A stretch of 64,000 nucleotides of DNA, taken from NCBI RefSeq assembly GCF_002292295.1, contig NZ_DBBS01000015.1:147957-211956 (forward strand), in the 5' to 3' direction. The notes below the pieces were generated by a model, which saw nothing but the letters and a program-made list of their open reading frames with translations, had not been told where the DNA came from and did not search any database. Both the position numbers and the translations under genes were made by a program. The stretch is from Sphingomonas sp. UBA978 (GTDB taxonomy: Bacteria; Pseudomonadota; Alphaproteobacteria; Sphingomonadales; Sphingomonadaceae). Each line of letters begins with the position of its first letter. Position 1 is the first letter of the stretch. This document shows, piece after piece, positions 51,529 through 60,903 of the stretch.

Positions 51529-52601
51529 GACGAGAGCCGCTCCCTGGCGACGTAGAACAAACGGTCGCCGGCGGCGATCCGGCGGTCGAGATCGAACCGT
51601 GGCGTGTTCCCGTCGCCCGGGCAACTGGCGACGAGGATCGCGCCCCGCGCCCTTAGCCCGCTGGCGACCTCATCGAAAGCCCCGCTCACCGTCGACCGCA
51701 GCGCATAGAGCGTCGCCCCCGCGTCGGTATGGCTGGCGAGCTGCGCGAGCAGGCGGCTCGACCCCGGATCGCTCAGCGCCTTGACCACCAGCTCCACCGT
51801 CGGCGTCAGCACCACCTCGACCGCGGGGCAATGGGCGAGCAGCAACCGCGCGGTATCGCCGTCGCGCAGAAAGCAGACGATATGCGCGCGGTCGTTGAGC
51901 GCGGTGACCGCCAGCGTCGCCGCCAGCGTCTCGGCATCGCTCGGTGCGAAGACGACGATGCGCGCCGCCGCGGCGACGCCGGCCCGCGCGAGATCGGCGG
52001 GCGCGGTCAGGCTGGCGGCGCGGATGTAGCGGAAGGCGGGATCGTCGCCCGGCAGATCGTCGGTCGCCACCAACACCACGTCACGCCGGCCGTCCGCCGC
52101 CAGTTCGGCGACCATCCGCGCGGTGCGGGCGGGTTCGTGCCCGATCAGGACGACATGGCCCTGCATGCCCTTATAATCCCCCAGGCCCATGCGCCGCCGG
52201 CGCCAGCGCTGCGACAGGCCCGCAAAGGCGCGCGCGATCGCGGTCGTGAACAGCGCGATCGCGCCCGGCATGATCCAGCATGCCGCCACAAGCCGGCCGG
52301 CATCGCCCTTGGGCGACAGGTCGCCGTAGCCGACCGTCGAGGCGGTCGTCGCATACCAGTAGAGAAAGGCGACCGCGGGCCGCAGCTCCCCCTCGCCCGC
52401 CAGCCGCAACGCCGCATAGCTGATCGCCATATGCGCGACGAGCAGGCCGGCGAGGATGCCCGGATGCAACTCGCTGGCGGCGAGGTACAGCCGGCGCAGC
52501 ACCGCCGTCAGCCGAAACGCCTGTCCCTGCTCCGCCACGCCCGGGCGCTCGACCATCGCCATTGCGGTCCCCCATGTTGCAAGTGCTGCGTGGTCGTGCA
52601 T
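51525..52601 (-). CDS. potassium channel protein with RCK/TrkA-N domain
   Basis: A protein of 358 aa. Two membrane helices (about 48-67 and 104-122) flank a pore loop with the selectivity filter TVGYGD (89-94). This is followed by a cytosolic NAD-binding RCK domain (HVVLIGHEPARTARMVAELA, then VVFAPSDAETLAATLAVTAL) and a C-terminal TrkA-C-like part. The layout is that of MthK-type ligand-gated channels. It heads the minus-strand operon DUF2491-DUF350-DUF1190, so ion flux is probably linked to that system. An internal ATG (residue 16) could also be the start. Confidence 0.85.
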   Translation of the reverse strand: MHDHAALATWGTAMAMVERPGVAEQGQAFRLTAVLRRLYLAASELHPGILAGLLVAHMAISYAALRLAGEGELRPAVAFLYWYATTASTVGYGDLSPKGDAGRLVAACWIMPGAIALFTTAIARAFAGLSQRWRRRRMGLGDYKGMQGHVVLIGHEPARTARMVAELAADGRRDVVLVATDDLPGDDPAFRYIRAASLTAPADLARAGVAAAARIVVFAPSDAETLAATLAVTALNDRAHIVCFLRDGDTARLLLAHCPAVEVVLTPTVELVVKALSDPGSSRLLAQLASHTDAGATLYALRSTVSGAFDEVASGLRARGAILVASCPGDGNTPRFDLDRRIAAGDRLFYVARERLSS

Positions 52602-52632
52602 GGTGTGTCAAGTTATGGCGATGAAGGAAGAT

Positions 52633-53052
52633 ATGTTGGCCGAGACATGGACGATCGAGCCGCTGGCGGAGGCGTTGCGTGCGTTCGGCGACGAATTCGC
52701 GGTGGACGCGGTCGCCGGCGATGAACCCGTGCTGCGCGTCACCATGCGCGACCATGGCGACCTCGCCGTGTTCCTGAGTGCGGCGGGCGACCAGATCGTC
52801 GTGTCGACGCTGCTCTGGCCGGTCGACGAACAGCAGGACGTCGACGCCTTCAACCGCTTCCTGCTCAAGGCGCAGAAGGTCGTCCCGCTCTCCAATTTCG
52901 CGATCACCGAGGTCGACGGGCGCGACTATTACGAGCTGATCGGCGAACTGGCCGCAGCTTCGCCGATCGAGATGGTCGCACTGGAGTTGCGCGTGCTCGC
53001 CGACAACGCCATCTCCGCCGCCGGTGACCTGCGCACCGCATTCGCCGCCTGA
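52633..53052 (+). CDS. DUF2170 family protein (YjfI-like)
   Basis: A protein of 139 aa. EPVLRVTMRDHGDLAVFLSAAG, VVSTLLWPVDEQQDVDAFNRFLLKA and SPIEMVALELRVLADNAI are the DUF2170 blocks. The ATG at 52,633 has AAGGAAG at 52,624-52,630; ATGs at 52,615 and 52,621 are alternatives. It is the first gene of the plus-strand half, directly upstream of pspA-like as in E. coli yjfI-yjfJ, and divergent from the channel gene with only 31 bp between. Confidence 0.82.
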   Translation: MLAETWTIEPLAEALRAFGDEFAVDAVAGDEPVLRVTMRDHGDLAVFLSAAGDQIVVSTLLWPVDEQQDVDAFNRFLLKAQKVVPLSNFAITEVDGRDYYELIGELAAASPIEMVALELRVLADNAISAAGDLRTAFAA

Positions 53053-53066
53053 AGGATTACGTTCGC

Positions 53067-53813
53067 ATGTCCATGTGGAAGCAACTCGTCACTCTCGTCC
53101 GAGGAACCGCGCACGAGGCCGGGCAGGCCGCCGTCGACAAGCGCGCGCTGGTGATCCTCGACCAGCAGATCCGTGACGCCCAGACCGCGCAGGGCAAGGC
53201 GCGCGACGACCTCGCGACGCTGACCGCGAAGCGGCGGCTGATCGAGAAGGAGCTGGAGGCGCTGACCGCGCAGCGCGACAAATATGAGGCGTCGGCGCGC
53301 GCCGCGATGCAGCGCGGCGACATGGACCTCGCCCGCGAGGTCGCGGAGCGGCTCGCCTCGATCGAGACCGAAGGCGCGACCAAGGGACCGCAGATCGCCG
53401 ACATGCGCAGCGCCGAGGACCGGATCCGCGGCATCATCAAACAGTCGGACGGCAAGATCCAGGCGCTGAGCCGCGAGGTCGAGGTCGTCCGCGCCAACGA
53501 AAGCGTCCAGAAGGCGCAGGCGAGCGTCGCGGCGAGCTATGGCGGGACGATCTCGTCGATGGGCTCCGCAGCGGACAGCCTGAAGCGGATCAAGGAACAG
53601 CAGGCGATCCGCGACGAGAAGTTCCGCGCCTCCGCCGAGCTGGAGGACATGCGCACCGGCGCCGATCTCGACGCGAAGCTGCGCAACGCCGGACTGCTCG
53701 AAGGGTCGAGCACCGCCGACGACATCCTCGCCCGCCTCGCCGCGCCGAAGGACGGCGGCGATGCCACGCGGGTGTCCGGCGGCGATCCGACCCGCGCGCT
53801 GCCGCGCGAATAA
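53067..53813 (+). CDS. PspA/IM30 family protein (YjfJ-like)
   Basis: A protein of 248 aa, almost entirely helical and coiled-coil. MSMWKQLVTLVRGTAHEAGQ is the amphipathic membrane-contact start. LDQQIRDAQTAQGKARDDLATL, RLIEKELEALTAQRDKYEAS and GDMDLAREVAERLASIE follow. This ESCRT-III-like family coats and stabilises membranes. It is 14 nt from DUF2170 and 13 nt from the ligase-like gene. Confidence 0.88.
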   Translation: MSMWKQLVTLVRGTAHEAGQAAVDKRALVILDQQIRDAQTAQGKARDDLATLTAKRRLIEKELEALTAQRDKYEASARAAMQRGDMDLAREVAERLASIETEGATKGPQIADMRSAEDRIRGIIKQSDGKIQALSREVEVVRANESVQKAQASVAASYGGTISSMGSAADSLKRIKEQQAIRDEKFRASAELEDMRTGADLDAKLRNAGLLEGSSTADDILARLAAPKDGGDATRVSGGDPTRALPRE

Positions 53814-53826
53814 GGGGCCCCTCGAC

Positions 53827-54990
53827 ATGGAGCGCATCGCCGTCGCCGAACGGTCCGACTGGCTGGCGACAGCGGAGCGCATGGGCTTCACCTTCCACCA
53901 CCTCGATGGCGCGCGCTATTGGGACGAGCGTGCCTATTACCGTTTCTCGCTCGACGAGGTGGAGGAGCGGATCGAGGGGCCAAGCGGCGAATTGCACGCC
54001 ATGTGCCTCGACCTCGTCAACGAGGCGGCGACCAGCGAGGCGCTGATGCAGCGGCTCGCGATCCCGGACGCCCAGCGCGACGTCATCGCGCGCAGCTGGG
54101 CGGCGCGCGCGCCGACGCTGTACGGCCGGTTCGATTTCAGCTATGGCGGCGACGGTCCGGCCAAGCTGCTGGAATACAATGCCGACACGCCGACCAGCAT
54201 CTTCGAGACGGCGCTGTTTCAATGGCAGTGGCTGGAGGATATGATCGCGTCGGGCGCGCTGCCGGCGGCGGCCGACCAGTTCAACCGGCTGCACGACGCG
54301 CTGATCGACCGGATGCGGCAGATCCTCACCCCCGGCAGCCTGCTCCACTTCGCCAGCGACGCCGAGCATCAGGAGGACCGGCAGACGGTCCGCTATCTGG
54401 AGGATGTCGCGCGGCAGGCGGGGCTCGATCCGCAGTTCGTCGCGGTCGAGCGGATCGGCGTCGACGGCGACGGCCGCTTCGTCGACGAGGACGGCACGAT
54501 CATCGCCGCGATCTTCAAGCTCTATCCCTGGGAAGATATGCTGCGCGAACCCTATGCCGCGCATCTGACGACCGCCCGCGCCCTCTTCCTCGAACCGGCG
54601 TGGAAGGCGATCCTGTCGAACAAGGCGATGCTGCCGCTGCTGTGGGAGCGGCATCGCGGCCATCCGAATCTGCTCCCCGCGGCCTTCGCCGACGATGCCG
54701 CGACGGTGGCGGAGATCGGCCCGCGCTATGCCCGCAAGCCGTTCTTCTCGCGCGAGGGCTGGGACATCGAACTGGTCGACGGCGAACGCGTCGAGCGGGG
54801 CCCCGAGGGCGGCTATGGCGAGGAGGGCGCGATCGTCCAGGCGCTGGCGCCCCTGCCCGACTTCGGCGGCCACCGGCCGGTGATCGGATCGTGGATCGTC
54901 GGCGACGCCCCGGTCGCGATGTCGATCCGCGAGGACGACGTCGCCATCACCCGCGACCTCGCCCGCTTCATTCCCCACGCGATCGTCTGA
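53827..54990 (+). CDS. glutathionylspermidine synthase-like ATP-grasp ligase (YjfC-like)
   Basis: A protein of 387 aa with the C-terminal glutathionylspermidine synthase ATP-grasp fold without the amidase domain. GRFDFSYGGDGPAKLLEYNADTPTSIFE is the clear family core, and EPAWKAILSNKAMLPLLWE and RKPFFSREGWDIELVDGE follow. It probably joins a peptide or amino acid to an amine with ATP; the true substrate of YjfC/YgiC proteins is not certain. It is the last gene of the plus-strand half. Confidence 0.88.
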   Translation: MERIAVAERSDWLATAERMGFTFHHLDGARYWDERAYYRFSLDEVEERIEGPSGELHAMCLDLVNEAATSEALMQRLAIPDAQRDVIARSWAARAPTLYGRFDFSYGGDGPAKLLEYNADTPTSIFETALFQWQWLEDMIASGALPAAADQFNRLHDALIDRMRQILTPGSLLHFASDAEHQEDRQTVRYLEDVARQAGLDPQFVAVERIGVDGDGRFVDEDGTIIAAIFKLYPWEDMLREPYAAHLTTARALFLEPAWKAILSNKAMLPLLWERHRGHPNLLPAAFADDAATVAEIGPRYARKPFFSREGWDIELVDGERVERGPEGGYGEEGAIVQALAPLPDFGGHRPVIGSWIVGDAPVAMSIREDDVAITRDLARFIPHAIV

Positions 54991-55016
54991 TCCCCGCACG
55001 ACCGCGTCCGGCGCGC

Positions 55017-55038
55017 CATGTTGCAGCACGGCAACATG
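55017..55038. promoter_or_regulatory. inverted repeat between the yjfC-like and TonB receptor genes
   Basis: CATGTTGC and GCAACATG are perfect inverted copies separated by six bases. The element is 26 nt after the yjfC-like stop and 110 nt before the receptor start. There is no T run, so an operator or a weak terminator are both possible. Confidence 0.35.
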
Positions 55039-55148
55039 TCGCGATCAAACGCGCGGGGCGACGTCCCGCGGCTTGCCGGGGGCGGCGAAGGACATAAAGT
55101 GTCGCCGACCCACGCGGTAACAAGCCGCTTAGGGACAAGGGGAATATC

Positions 55149-57935
55149 ATGAAGCGTGGAAACTTGCTCGCGGGCGTGTCGCTGCCCGTGGCGATGCTGA
55201 TGCTGGCGCATGCGGCGACGGCACAGACCATCCAGTCGGCTCCGAGCCAGGAAACCACCGCAGAGGCGCAGGCCGCGCCCGAGGATGATGCGGGCAACCA
55301 GATCGTCGTCATCGGCAGCCGCGTCGCCAACCGCACCGTCTCGGACAGCCCGGTCCCGATCGACGTCATCTCCGAAAGCGCGTTGCAGGCGTCCGGCACG
55401 GGCGAGCTCAACAAGACGCTTAACCAGCTCGTCCCCTCGTTCAACTTCCCGCAGCCGTCGATCGCCGACGGCTCCGACGTCACCCGCCCGGCGACGCTGC
55501 GCGGCCTCAACCCCGACCAGACGCTGGTGCTGCTCAACGGCAAGCGCCGCCACGTCTCGGCGCTGCTCAACATCAACGGCACCGTCGGTCGCGGCGCCGC
55601 GGCGGTCGACATGAACATGATCCCCGCGCTCGCGATCCAGCGCATCGAGGTGCTGCGCGACGGCGCCTCGTCGCAATATGGCTCCGACGCGATCGCCGGC
55701 GTCATCAACGTCCAGCTCAAGACCGCCTCGTCGGGCGGCCGGGCGCAGGTGAGCTACGGCAAATACGTGACGACGCTTGATGGCGTGTCGGCGTTCGACG
55801 GGCTCGTCACCTCGGGTGGCCAGCCGGTGCTCAACACCACCGATCCGCGCTACCTCCAGGCGAACGGCTCGGGTGAGCGCAAGGCGCGCGACGGCATCTA
55901 CACGACCTTCGGCGTCAACGTCGGCCTGCCGGTCGGCGACGGCGGCTTCTTCAACTTCACCGGCGAATATCGCGACCGCAACTTCACCAATCGCCAGGGC
56001 TACGACCTGCGACCCAATTACATCCGCCCGACCGGCACGACGTTCGATCCGCGCGAGGCGACCTTCGACCGGCTCAACTTCCGCTTCGGCGATGCGAAGA
56101 CGGAGGATTTCAACTTCCTCATCAACTCCTCCGTCCCGCTCGGCGCCGCGGAATTCTACGCCTTCGCCACCTATGGCCATCGCGACGGCCTGTCGGCGGC
56201 GAACTTCCGCCAGCAATCGGCCGCGACCAATCGCGACTTTTCCGTGCTGCTGCCCGGCACGGCACCGACCAACGGCAATTTCGTCGGCCTGACGCCGGAC
56301 GGCTATCTGCCCAAGATCCAGTCGAACATCGACGACATGTCGGTGACCAGCGGCATCCGCGCCGACCTCGCCGGATTCAAGGGCGACTTCTCGCTCGGCT
56401 TCGGCCGCAACGAGCTGAACTACCGGACCGAGGACAGCGTCAACGTGTCCTTCGGGCCAACGAGCCAGCGTTCGTTCGACGCCGGCGGCCTCGCCTTCTC
56501 CCAGGTGCTCGCCAACGCCGACCTGTCGCGCCAGTTCGACGCCGGCCTCGCCGGGCCGCTATCCTTCGCCTTCGGCGGCGAATATCGCCACGAGATCTAC
56601 GAGATCACGCCCGGCGACCCCCAGTCCTACCAGACCGGCCCGCTGTTCGTGGCGGCGCGGACCACGCCCGCTGACAACTGCAGAGCGCTCGGCGGCCTGC
56701 CCGGCAACAACAACGCCTGCACCTTCCCCGGCCGTGCCGCCGCGGCGGGCGCGCAAGGGTTTGGCGGCCTGCCCGCCTCCGCCCGCACCAACGTCAACCG
56801 CGACAGCTTCGCCGGCTATGTCGAATTCGACGCCGATCTGTTCACCGGCCTCACCGCCACCGCCGCGGGCCGCTACGAACATTACAGCGACTTCGGCGAC
56901 ACGGTGAACGGCAAGCTCGCGCTGCGCTACGAATTCGTACAGGGCTTCGCGATCCGCGGTTCGGTGTCGAACGGCTTCCGCGCACCGTCGCTGCACCAGC
57001 AATATTTCACCACCACCTCGACCAACTTCCTCGCCGGCGTCCCGGTCGACGTGTCGACGGTGCCGGTCAGCAGCCCGGTCGCCCGCGCGCTCGGCTCGCA
57101 GCCGCTCGATCCCGAAAAGTCGCTCAACCTCTCGGGCGGTGCGACGCTCAATCCGTTCCGCGGCTTCAACGTCACGGTCGATTACTTCCACATCAAGATC
57201 AAGGACCGCGTCGTCCTGTCCGAAAACCTCGGCGCGGCGGGCGTCGGCACGGCGGCGCAGAACACCGCGGTGCAGGCGGTGCTGGCGGCGAACGGCTTCA
57301 GCAACGTCGGCGCGGCACGCTTCTTCATCAACGGCCTCGACACGACGACGCAGGGCGTCGACGCGGTCGCCACCTATCGCGCCAATCTGGGCGGGCTCGG
57401 CGCGTGGAATTTCTCGGCGGCGTACAATTACACGAAGAACGAGATCGACAAGCGGCTGAACAACCTCGGCCCGCTCGCGCAGATCCCGGGCCTCGTACTG
57501 TTCGGCCGGGTCGAGGGCATCCGCTTCGAACGCGGCCAGCCGCGGACCAAGGTGGTGCTGGCGACCGACGGCAAGATCGCCGGCGTCGGCGTGTCGGCGC
57601 GGACGACGCGCTACGGCACGGTGATCTCGCCGGAAACCACCGCGCCGCTCGGCGCCGACGCGACCAGCCTGACCGCGCTCGGGCCGGACGACCAGGTGCT
57701 CCGCCCGAAGTGGATCACCGACTTCTCGCTCAGCTACGAACTGCAGGGCGTGCAGCTGACGCTCGGCGTCGACAATGCGTTCGACGTCTATCCCGATCGC
57801 CGGCCGTTCGGCCTGCGCCCGACGACCGTCGGCGGCAGCTATCCGGCGACCTATCAGTTCCTGCCCTATAGCGGGTTCTCGCCGTTCGGCTTCAACGGCC
57901 GGTTCCTCTACGCACGCGCCGCGATCAACTTCTGA
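55149..57935 (+). CDS. TonB-dependent receptor
   Basis: A 928-aa outer-membrane receptor. The signal peptide ends HAATAQ. The plug starts NQIVVIGSRVANRTVSDSPV, with LRGLNPDQTLVLLNGKRRH and IEVLRDGASSQYGSDAIAGV. The barrel closes with RFLYARAAINF, the aromatic end. The long plug and NGKRRH block resemble the FyuA/CirA-related receptors abundant in sphingomonads. The substrate is unknown. GGGGAATATC precedes the ATG; it is a single-gene unit with a hairpin after it. Confidence 0.9.
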   Translation: MKRGNLLAGVSLPVAMLMLAHAATAQTIQSAPSQETTAEAQAAPEDDAGNQIVVIGSRVANRTVSDSPVPIDVISESALQASGTGELNKTLNQLVPSFNFPQPSIADGSDVTRPATLRGLNPDQTLVLLNGKRRHVSALLNINGTVGRGAAAVDMNMIPALAIQRIEVLRDGASSQYGSDAIAGVINVQLKTASSGGRAQVSYGKYVTTLDGVSAFDGLVTSGGQPVLNTTDPRYLQANGSGERKARDGIYTTFGVNVGLPVGDGGFFNFTGEYRDRNFTNRQGYDLRPNYIRPTGTTFDPREATFDRLNFRFGDAKTEDFNFLINSSVPLGAAEFYAFATYGHRDGLSAANFRQQSAATNRDFSVLLPGTAPTNGNFVGLTPDGYLPKIQSNIDDMSVTSGIRADLAGFKGDFSLGFGRNELNYRTEDSVNVSFGPTSQRSFDAGGLAFSQVLANADLSRQFDAGLAGPLSFAFGGEYRHEIYEITPGDPQSYQTGPLFVAARTTPADNCRALGGLPGNNNACTFPGRAAAAGAQGFGGLPASARTNVNRDSFAGYVEFDADLFTGLTATAAGRYEHYSDFGDTVNGKLALRYEFVQGFAIRGSVSNGFRAPSLHQQYFTTTSTNFLAGVPVDVSTVPVSSPVARALGSQPLDPEKSLNLSGGATLNPFRGFNVTVDYFHIKIKDRVVLSENLGAAGVGTAAQNTAVQAVLAANGFSNVGAARFFINGLDTTTQGVDAVATYRANLGGLGAWNFSAAYNYTKNEIDKRLNNLGPLAQIPGLVLFGRVEGIRFERGQPRTKVVLATDGKIAGVGVSARTTRYGTVISPETTAPLGADATSLTALGPDDQVLRPKWITDFSLSYELQGVQLTLGVDNAFDVYPDRRPFGLRPTTVGGSYPATYQFLPYSGFSPFGFNGRFLYARAAINF

Positions 57936-57943
57936 TCCGGTCG

Positions 57944-57975
57944 GGGCCGGGTGTCGCCTTGGCGATACCCGGCCC
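57944..57975 (+). terminator. hairpin after the TonB receptor gene
   Basis: A 15-bp stem GGGCCGGGTGTCGCC/GGCGATACCCGGCCC with one G-T pair and a TT loop. The following bases CGGTTCGTTCTG are only mildly T-rich. Confidence 0.6.
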
Positions 57976-58019
57976 GGTTCGTTCTGAAAAATTAACGACT
58001 TCGCGCGTAATCGGCGACG

Positions 58020-59078
58020 ATGTCCAAGTGGAAATGCGGTGCCGCGCTCGCGGCCTTGATCGCCGTTGCCGGATGCGGCGGCAGCGGAAATTCGGGCGGC
58101 GGCAGCGCGGCCGTACCCGTCGTCAGCACGGTGACGCCGACGCCCTCACCGTCGCCCACCGCGACCGCCACGCCGACGCCCGTTCCCGCCGCCTCGCCCA
58201 CCCCCACGCCGGTCGCGACGCCGACCAGCTGGAGCGCCGCCGCCGCCGCGCTCTACGACGTGCAGCCCGACGCGGCGACATGCCGGGCCGGCACGCTCAA
58301 GGCGAGCGTCAAGGCGGACTTCCTCGCCCGCCTCAACGCGATCCGCGCGCTGCACCAATTGCCCGCGGTCACCTATTCCGGTTTCGAGGACACGCAGGAG
58401 GCCGAATCGTCGCTGATGATGGCGGTCGCCAAGCGGCTCAGCCATACCCCCTCGGCGGACTGGACCTGCTACACCGCCGGCGGCTCTACCGCGGCGGGAT
58501 CGAGCAACCTCGTCGGCGGCTGGGGCACCGGGCTCGGCTTCAACAGCGAGGACGATTATCTCGGCCTGTGGCTGACCGAGGGCGGCAGCGCCGCGATCGG
58601 CCATCGCCGCTGGATCCTCAATCCCTTCCTCGGCAAGACCTCCTATGGCCGCGTCGCGCTCGTCCTGCCCGACGGCAGCCGCGCCAGCGCCGCGTCCATG
58701 CGCGTGTTCAACTTCGCCGCCGGCGGACCGGTGCCGACCGGGCTGCCCGCCTATGTCGCCTATCCGTCGGGCGACTATCCCGCGCGCTATTTCGACCTGT
58801 CTGCCTATCTGTCGTTCAGCGTCGTCGCGGGCACGACCGGCACGTTCGGCGCCAATGCCAATGTCGGCTTCGGCCGCGCGACGATCACCGTCACCGGCCC
58901 CGCCGGCACGCTGGCGGTGTCGGACGTCAGCAGCGACAATGACGGCTATGGCCTCGCCAACAACGTCCAGTGGCGCGTCGCCGGCCTGCAACGCGGCACC
59001 TCCTATACGGTGCGGATCGCCGGCGTCAACGGGGCGCCGCAGACGGACTATAGCTATACGTTCCGGATCGTCGGCTAG
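58020..59078 (+). CDS. CAP-domain lipoprotein
   Basis: A protein of 352 aa. The lipoprotein signal is MSKWKCGAALAALIAVAGC, followed by a Pro/Thr-rich linker (TPTPSPSPTATATPTPVPAA). The CAP/SCP domain has FLARLNAIRALHQLPAVTYS, the histidine in LSHTPS, GGWGTGLGFNSEDDYLGLWL and the second histidine in GHRRWILNPFLG. A fibronectin-like C-terminal strand region (~255-352) ends in TDYSYTFRI. It is surface or periplasmic; ligand binding or proteolysis are both known in the family, and the role here is open. Confidence 0.82.
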   Translation: MSKWKCGAALAALIAVAGCGGSGNSGGGSAAVPVVSTVTPTPSPSPTATATPTPVPAASPTPTPVATPTSWSAAAAALYDVQPDAATCRAGTLKASVKADFLARLNAIRALHQLPAVTYSGFEDTQEAESSLMMAVAKRLSHTPSADWTCYTAGGSTAAGSSNLVGGWGTGLGFNSEDDYLGLWLTEGGSAAIGHRRWILNPFLGKTSYGRVALVLPDGSRASAASMRVFNFAAGGPVPTGLPAYVAYPSGDYPARYFDLSAYLSFSVVAGTTGTFGANANVGFGRATITVTGPAGTLAVSDVSSDNDGYGLANNVQWRVAGLQRGTSYTVRIAGVNGAPQTDYSYTFRIVG

Positions 59079-59117
59079 GCGCTTGGGTTTGCTCGCATCC
59101 TGCGCCTATAACGGCGC

Positions 59118-59354
59118 ATGGTCTGGCGGCATCTCTCGGGCATGGATTACGCCGCCCTCGCGGTCCTCGCGCTGCTGCTGCTCGCGATCGTCCCGGTCTA
59201 TTACTGGGACCGGCGCCTCCGACGCCGCCATGCCGCCGCCTGGCACGACGCCTATTTCCGCAAGGGCGGCCTCGTCCGCGTGCTGATGAGCCGGTGGCGT
59301 GCCGGCCCGCCACGCCTGACCGACCAGCGCCCCCCGCCCGATCGCGACGCCTAG
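59118..59354 (+). CDS. small membrane protein
   Basis: A protein of 78 aa with one membrane helix (YAALAVLALLLLAIVPVYYW) followed by an arginine-rich cytoplasmic tail (DRRLRRRHAAAWHDAYF). The positive charges after the helix point to an N-out, C-in single-pass protein. No family recognised. It lies 39 nt after the CAP gene and may belong to its transcript. Confidence 0.5.
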   Translation: MVWRHLSGMDYAALAVLALLLLAIVPVYYWDRRLRRRHAAAWHDAYFRKGGLVRVLMSRWRAGPPRLTDQRPPPDRDA

Positions 59355-59435
59355 GTCCGACGGGACGGTTCCCGCTTCCCGCCCGCCCCCCGTCGCGCCA
59401 TAGTGCGGCGACAGGCAGGATATGGGGAACGCAGG

Positions 59436-60842
59436 ATGACGCGGATGTGGCGATGGATGGCGGGAACGCTGGCACTGGCGCTGCCCGCCGCCGCGCAGGC
59501 GCAGCAATTGCGCCCCGATCAGGCGAGCTTCCGCGCGCTCTATCAGGAACTCGTCGAAACCGACACCAGCATCACCACCGGCAGCTGCACCGCGCTCGCC
59601 GACAAGGTCGCGGTCCGGCTGAAGGCGGCGGGCTATACCGACGCGCAGATCACCCCCTTCGCCACGCCCGAACACCCGAAGGACGGCGGCCTCGTCGTCG
59701 CTTTGCCCGGCACGTCGACGACCGCGAAGCCGTTGCTGCTGCTCGGCCATATCGACGTCGTCGCCGCGAAGCGCGAGGACTGGACGCGCGATCCGTATAA
59801 AATGGTCGAGGAGAACGGCTATTTCTACGGTCGCGGCACGCAGGACATGAAGGCGATGGACGCGGTCTGGATCGACTCCATGATCCGCTTCAAGCAAAGC
59901 GGCTACCGCCCCAAACGGACGATCAAGCTCGCGCTGACCTGCGGCGAGGAGACGAGCACCGCCTTCAACGGCGCGCAATGGCTGGCCAAGAACCGGCCCG
60001 AGCTGATCGCCGCCGAATTCGCGCTCAACGAGGGCGGCGGCGGCCGCTCGGACGGCAACGGCCGCCTCGTCATCGCCAACATGCACGTCGGGGAAAAAGC
60101 GGCGGTCAATTACCGGGTGGAGGCGACCAATCCCGGCGGGCACAGTTCCGCGCCGGTGCGCGACAATGCGATCTACGAACTGGCCGATGCGCTGGTGAAA
60201 CTGCGCGACTACGATTTCCCCGTGCAGATGAGCGACACGACCCGCGCCTATTTCCGCATCGCCGGCAAGGCGCGCGGCGACGCCATGGGCCAGGCGATGA
60301 TGGCCATCGCCGCCGATCCGACGGACAAGGCGGCGGAGGCGACGGTCAACGCCGACAAGAGCTATCATTCCATGCTGCGCACCACCTGCGTCGCGACCCT
60401 GCTCGACGGCGGCCACGCCAACAACGCTTTGCCCCAGCGTGCCGGCGTCAACGTCAATTGCCGGATCTTTCCCGGCGTATCCGCTGCGGCGGTGCGCGAT
60501 ACGCTGGCGAAGGTGATCGACGATCCCCGCATGACCGTGACGCAGACCGACGATCGCGGCCCGGCCGCCGTGCCGCCGCCGCTCAACCCGCAGATCCTCG
60601 AGCCCGCCGAGACGTTGCTGGCGAAATATTATCCCGGCGTCCCCCTTGCCCCGACCATGTCGACCGGCGCCACCGACGGCATCTATCTCGGCGCGATCGG
60701 CATCCCGGTCTACGGCCCGCCCGGCCTCTATGGCGATCCCGACGGCAATGGCACCCACGGCCTCAACGAACGCGCGCTGGTCAAGGCGGTCTACACCGGC
60801 CGCGACTATCTCTACGACCTCATCAAGGCCTATGCGGGCTGA
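59436..60842 (+). CDS. M20 family metallopeptidase, exported
   Basis: A protein of 468 aa with a signal peptide (WRWMAGTLALALPAAAQAQ). Zinc-binding motifs of the M20/M28 clan are visible: GHIDVV, GRGTQDMKAM, TCGEETS with the catalytic glutamate, a later NEGGGG and GTHGLNE near the end. The dimerisation lid (NPGGHSSAPVRDNAIYELAD) lies in the middle. It is a periplasmic carboxypeptidase or dipeptidase; the exact substrate is unclear. The start at 59,436 gives a standard signal peptide, unlike the longer frame from 59,403. Confidence 0.9.
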   Translation: MTRMWRWMAGTLALALPAAAQAQQLRPDQASFRALYQELVETDTSITTGSCTALADKVAVRLKAAGYTDAQITPFATPEHPKDGGLVVALPGTSTTAKPLLLLGHIDVVAAKREDWTRDPYKMVEENGYFYGRGTQDMKAMDAVWIDSMIRFKQSGYRPKRTIKLALTCGEETSTAFNGAQWLAKNRPELIAAEFALNEGGGGRSDGNGRLVIANMHVGEKAAVNYRVEATNPGGHSSAPVRDNAIYELADALVKLRDYDFPVQMSDTTRAYFRIAGKARGDAMGQAMMAIAADPTDKAAEATVNADKSYHSMLRTTCVATLLDGGHANNALPQRAGVNVNCRIFPGVSAAAVRDTLAKVIDDPRMTVTQTDDRGPAAVPPPLNPQILEPAETLLAKYYPGVPLAPTMSTGATDGIYLGAIGIPVYGPPGLYGDPDGNGTHGLNERALVKAVYTGRDYLYDLIKAYAG

Positions 60843-60903
60843 CGGGTTCCTTCCGAATAATGGTCTGAGCCGGCCATTCCCCTCCCAGTCCCCGTCCCCC
60901 TCC

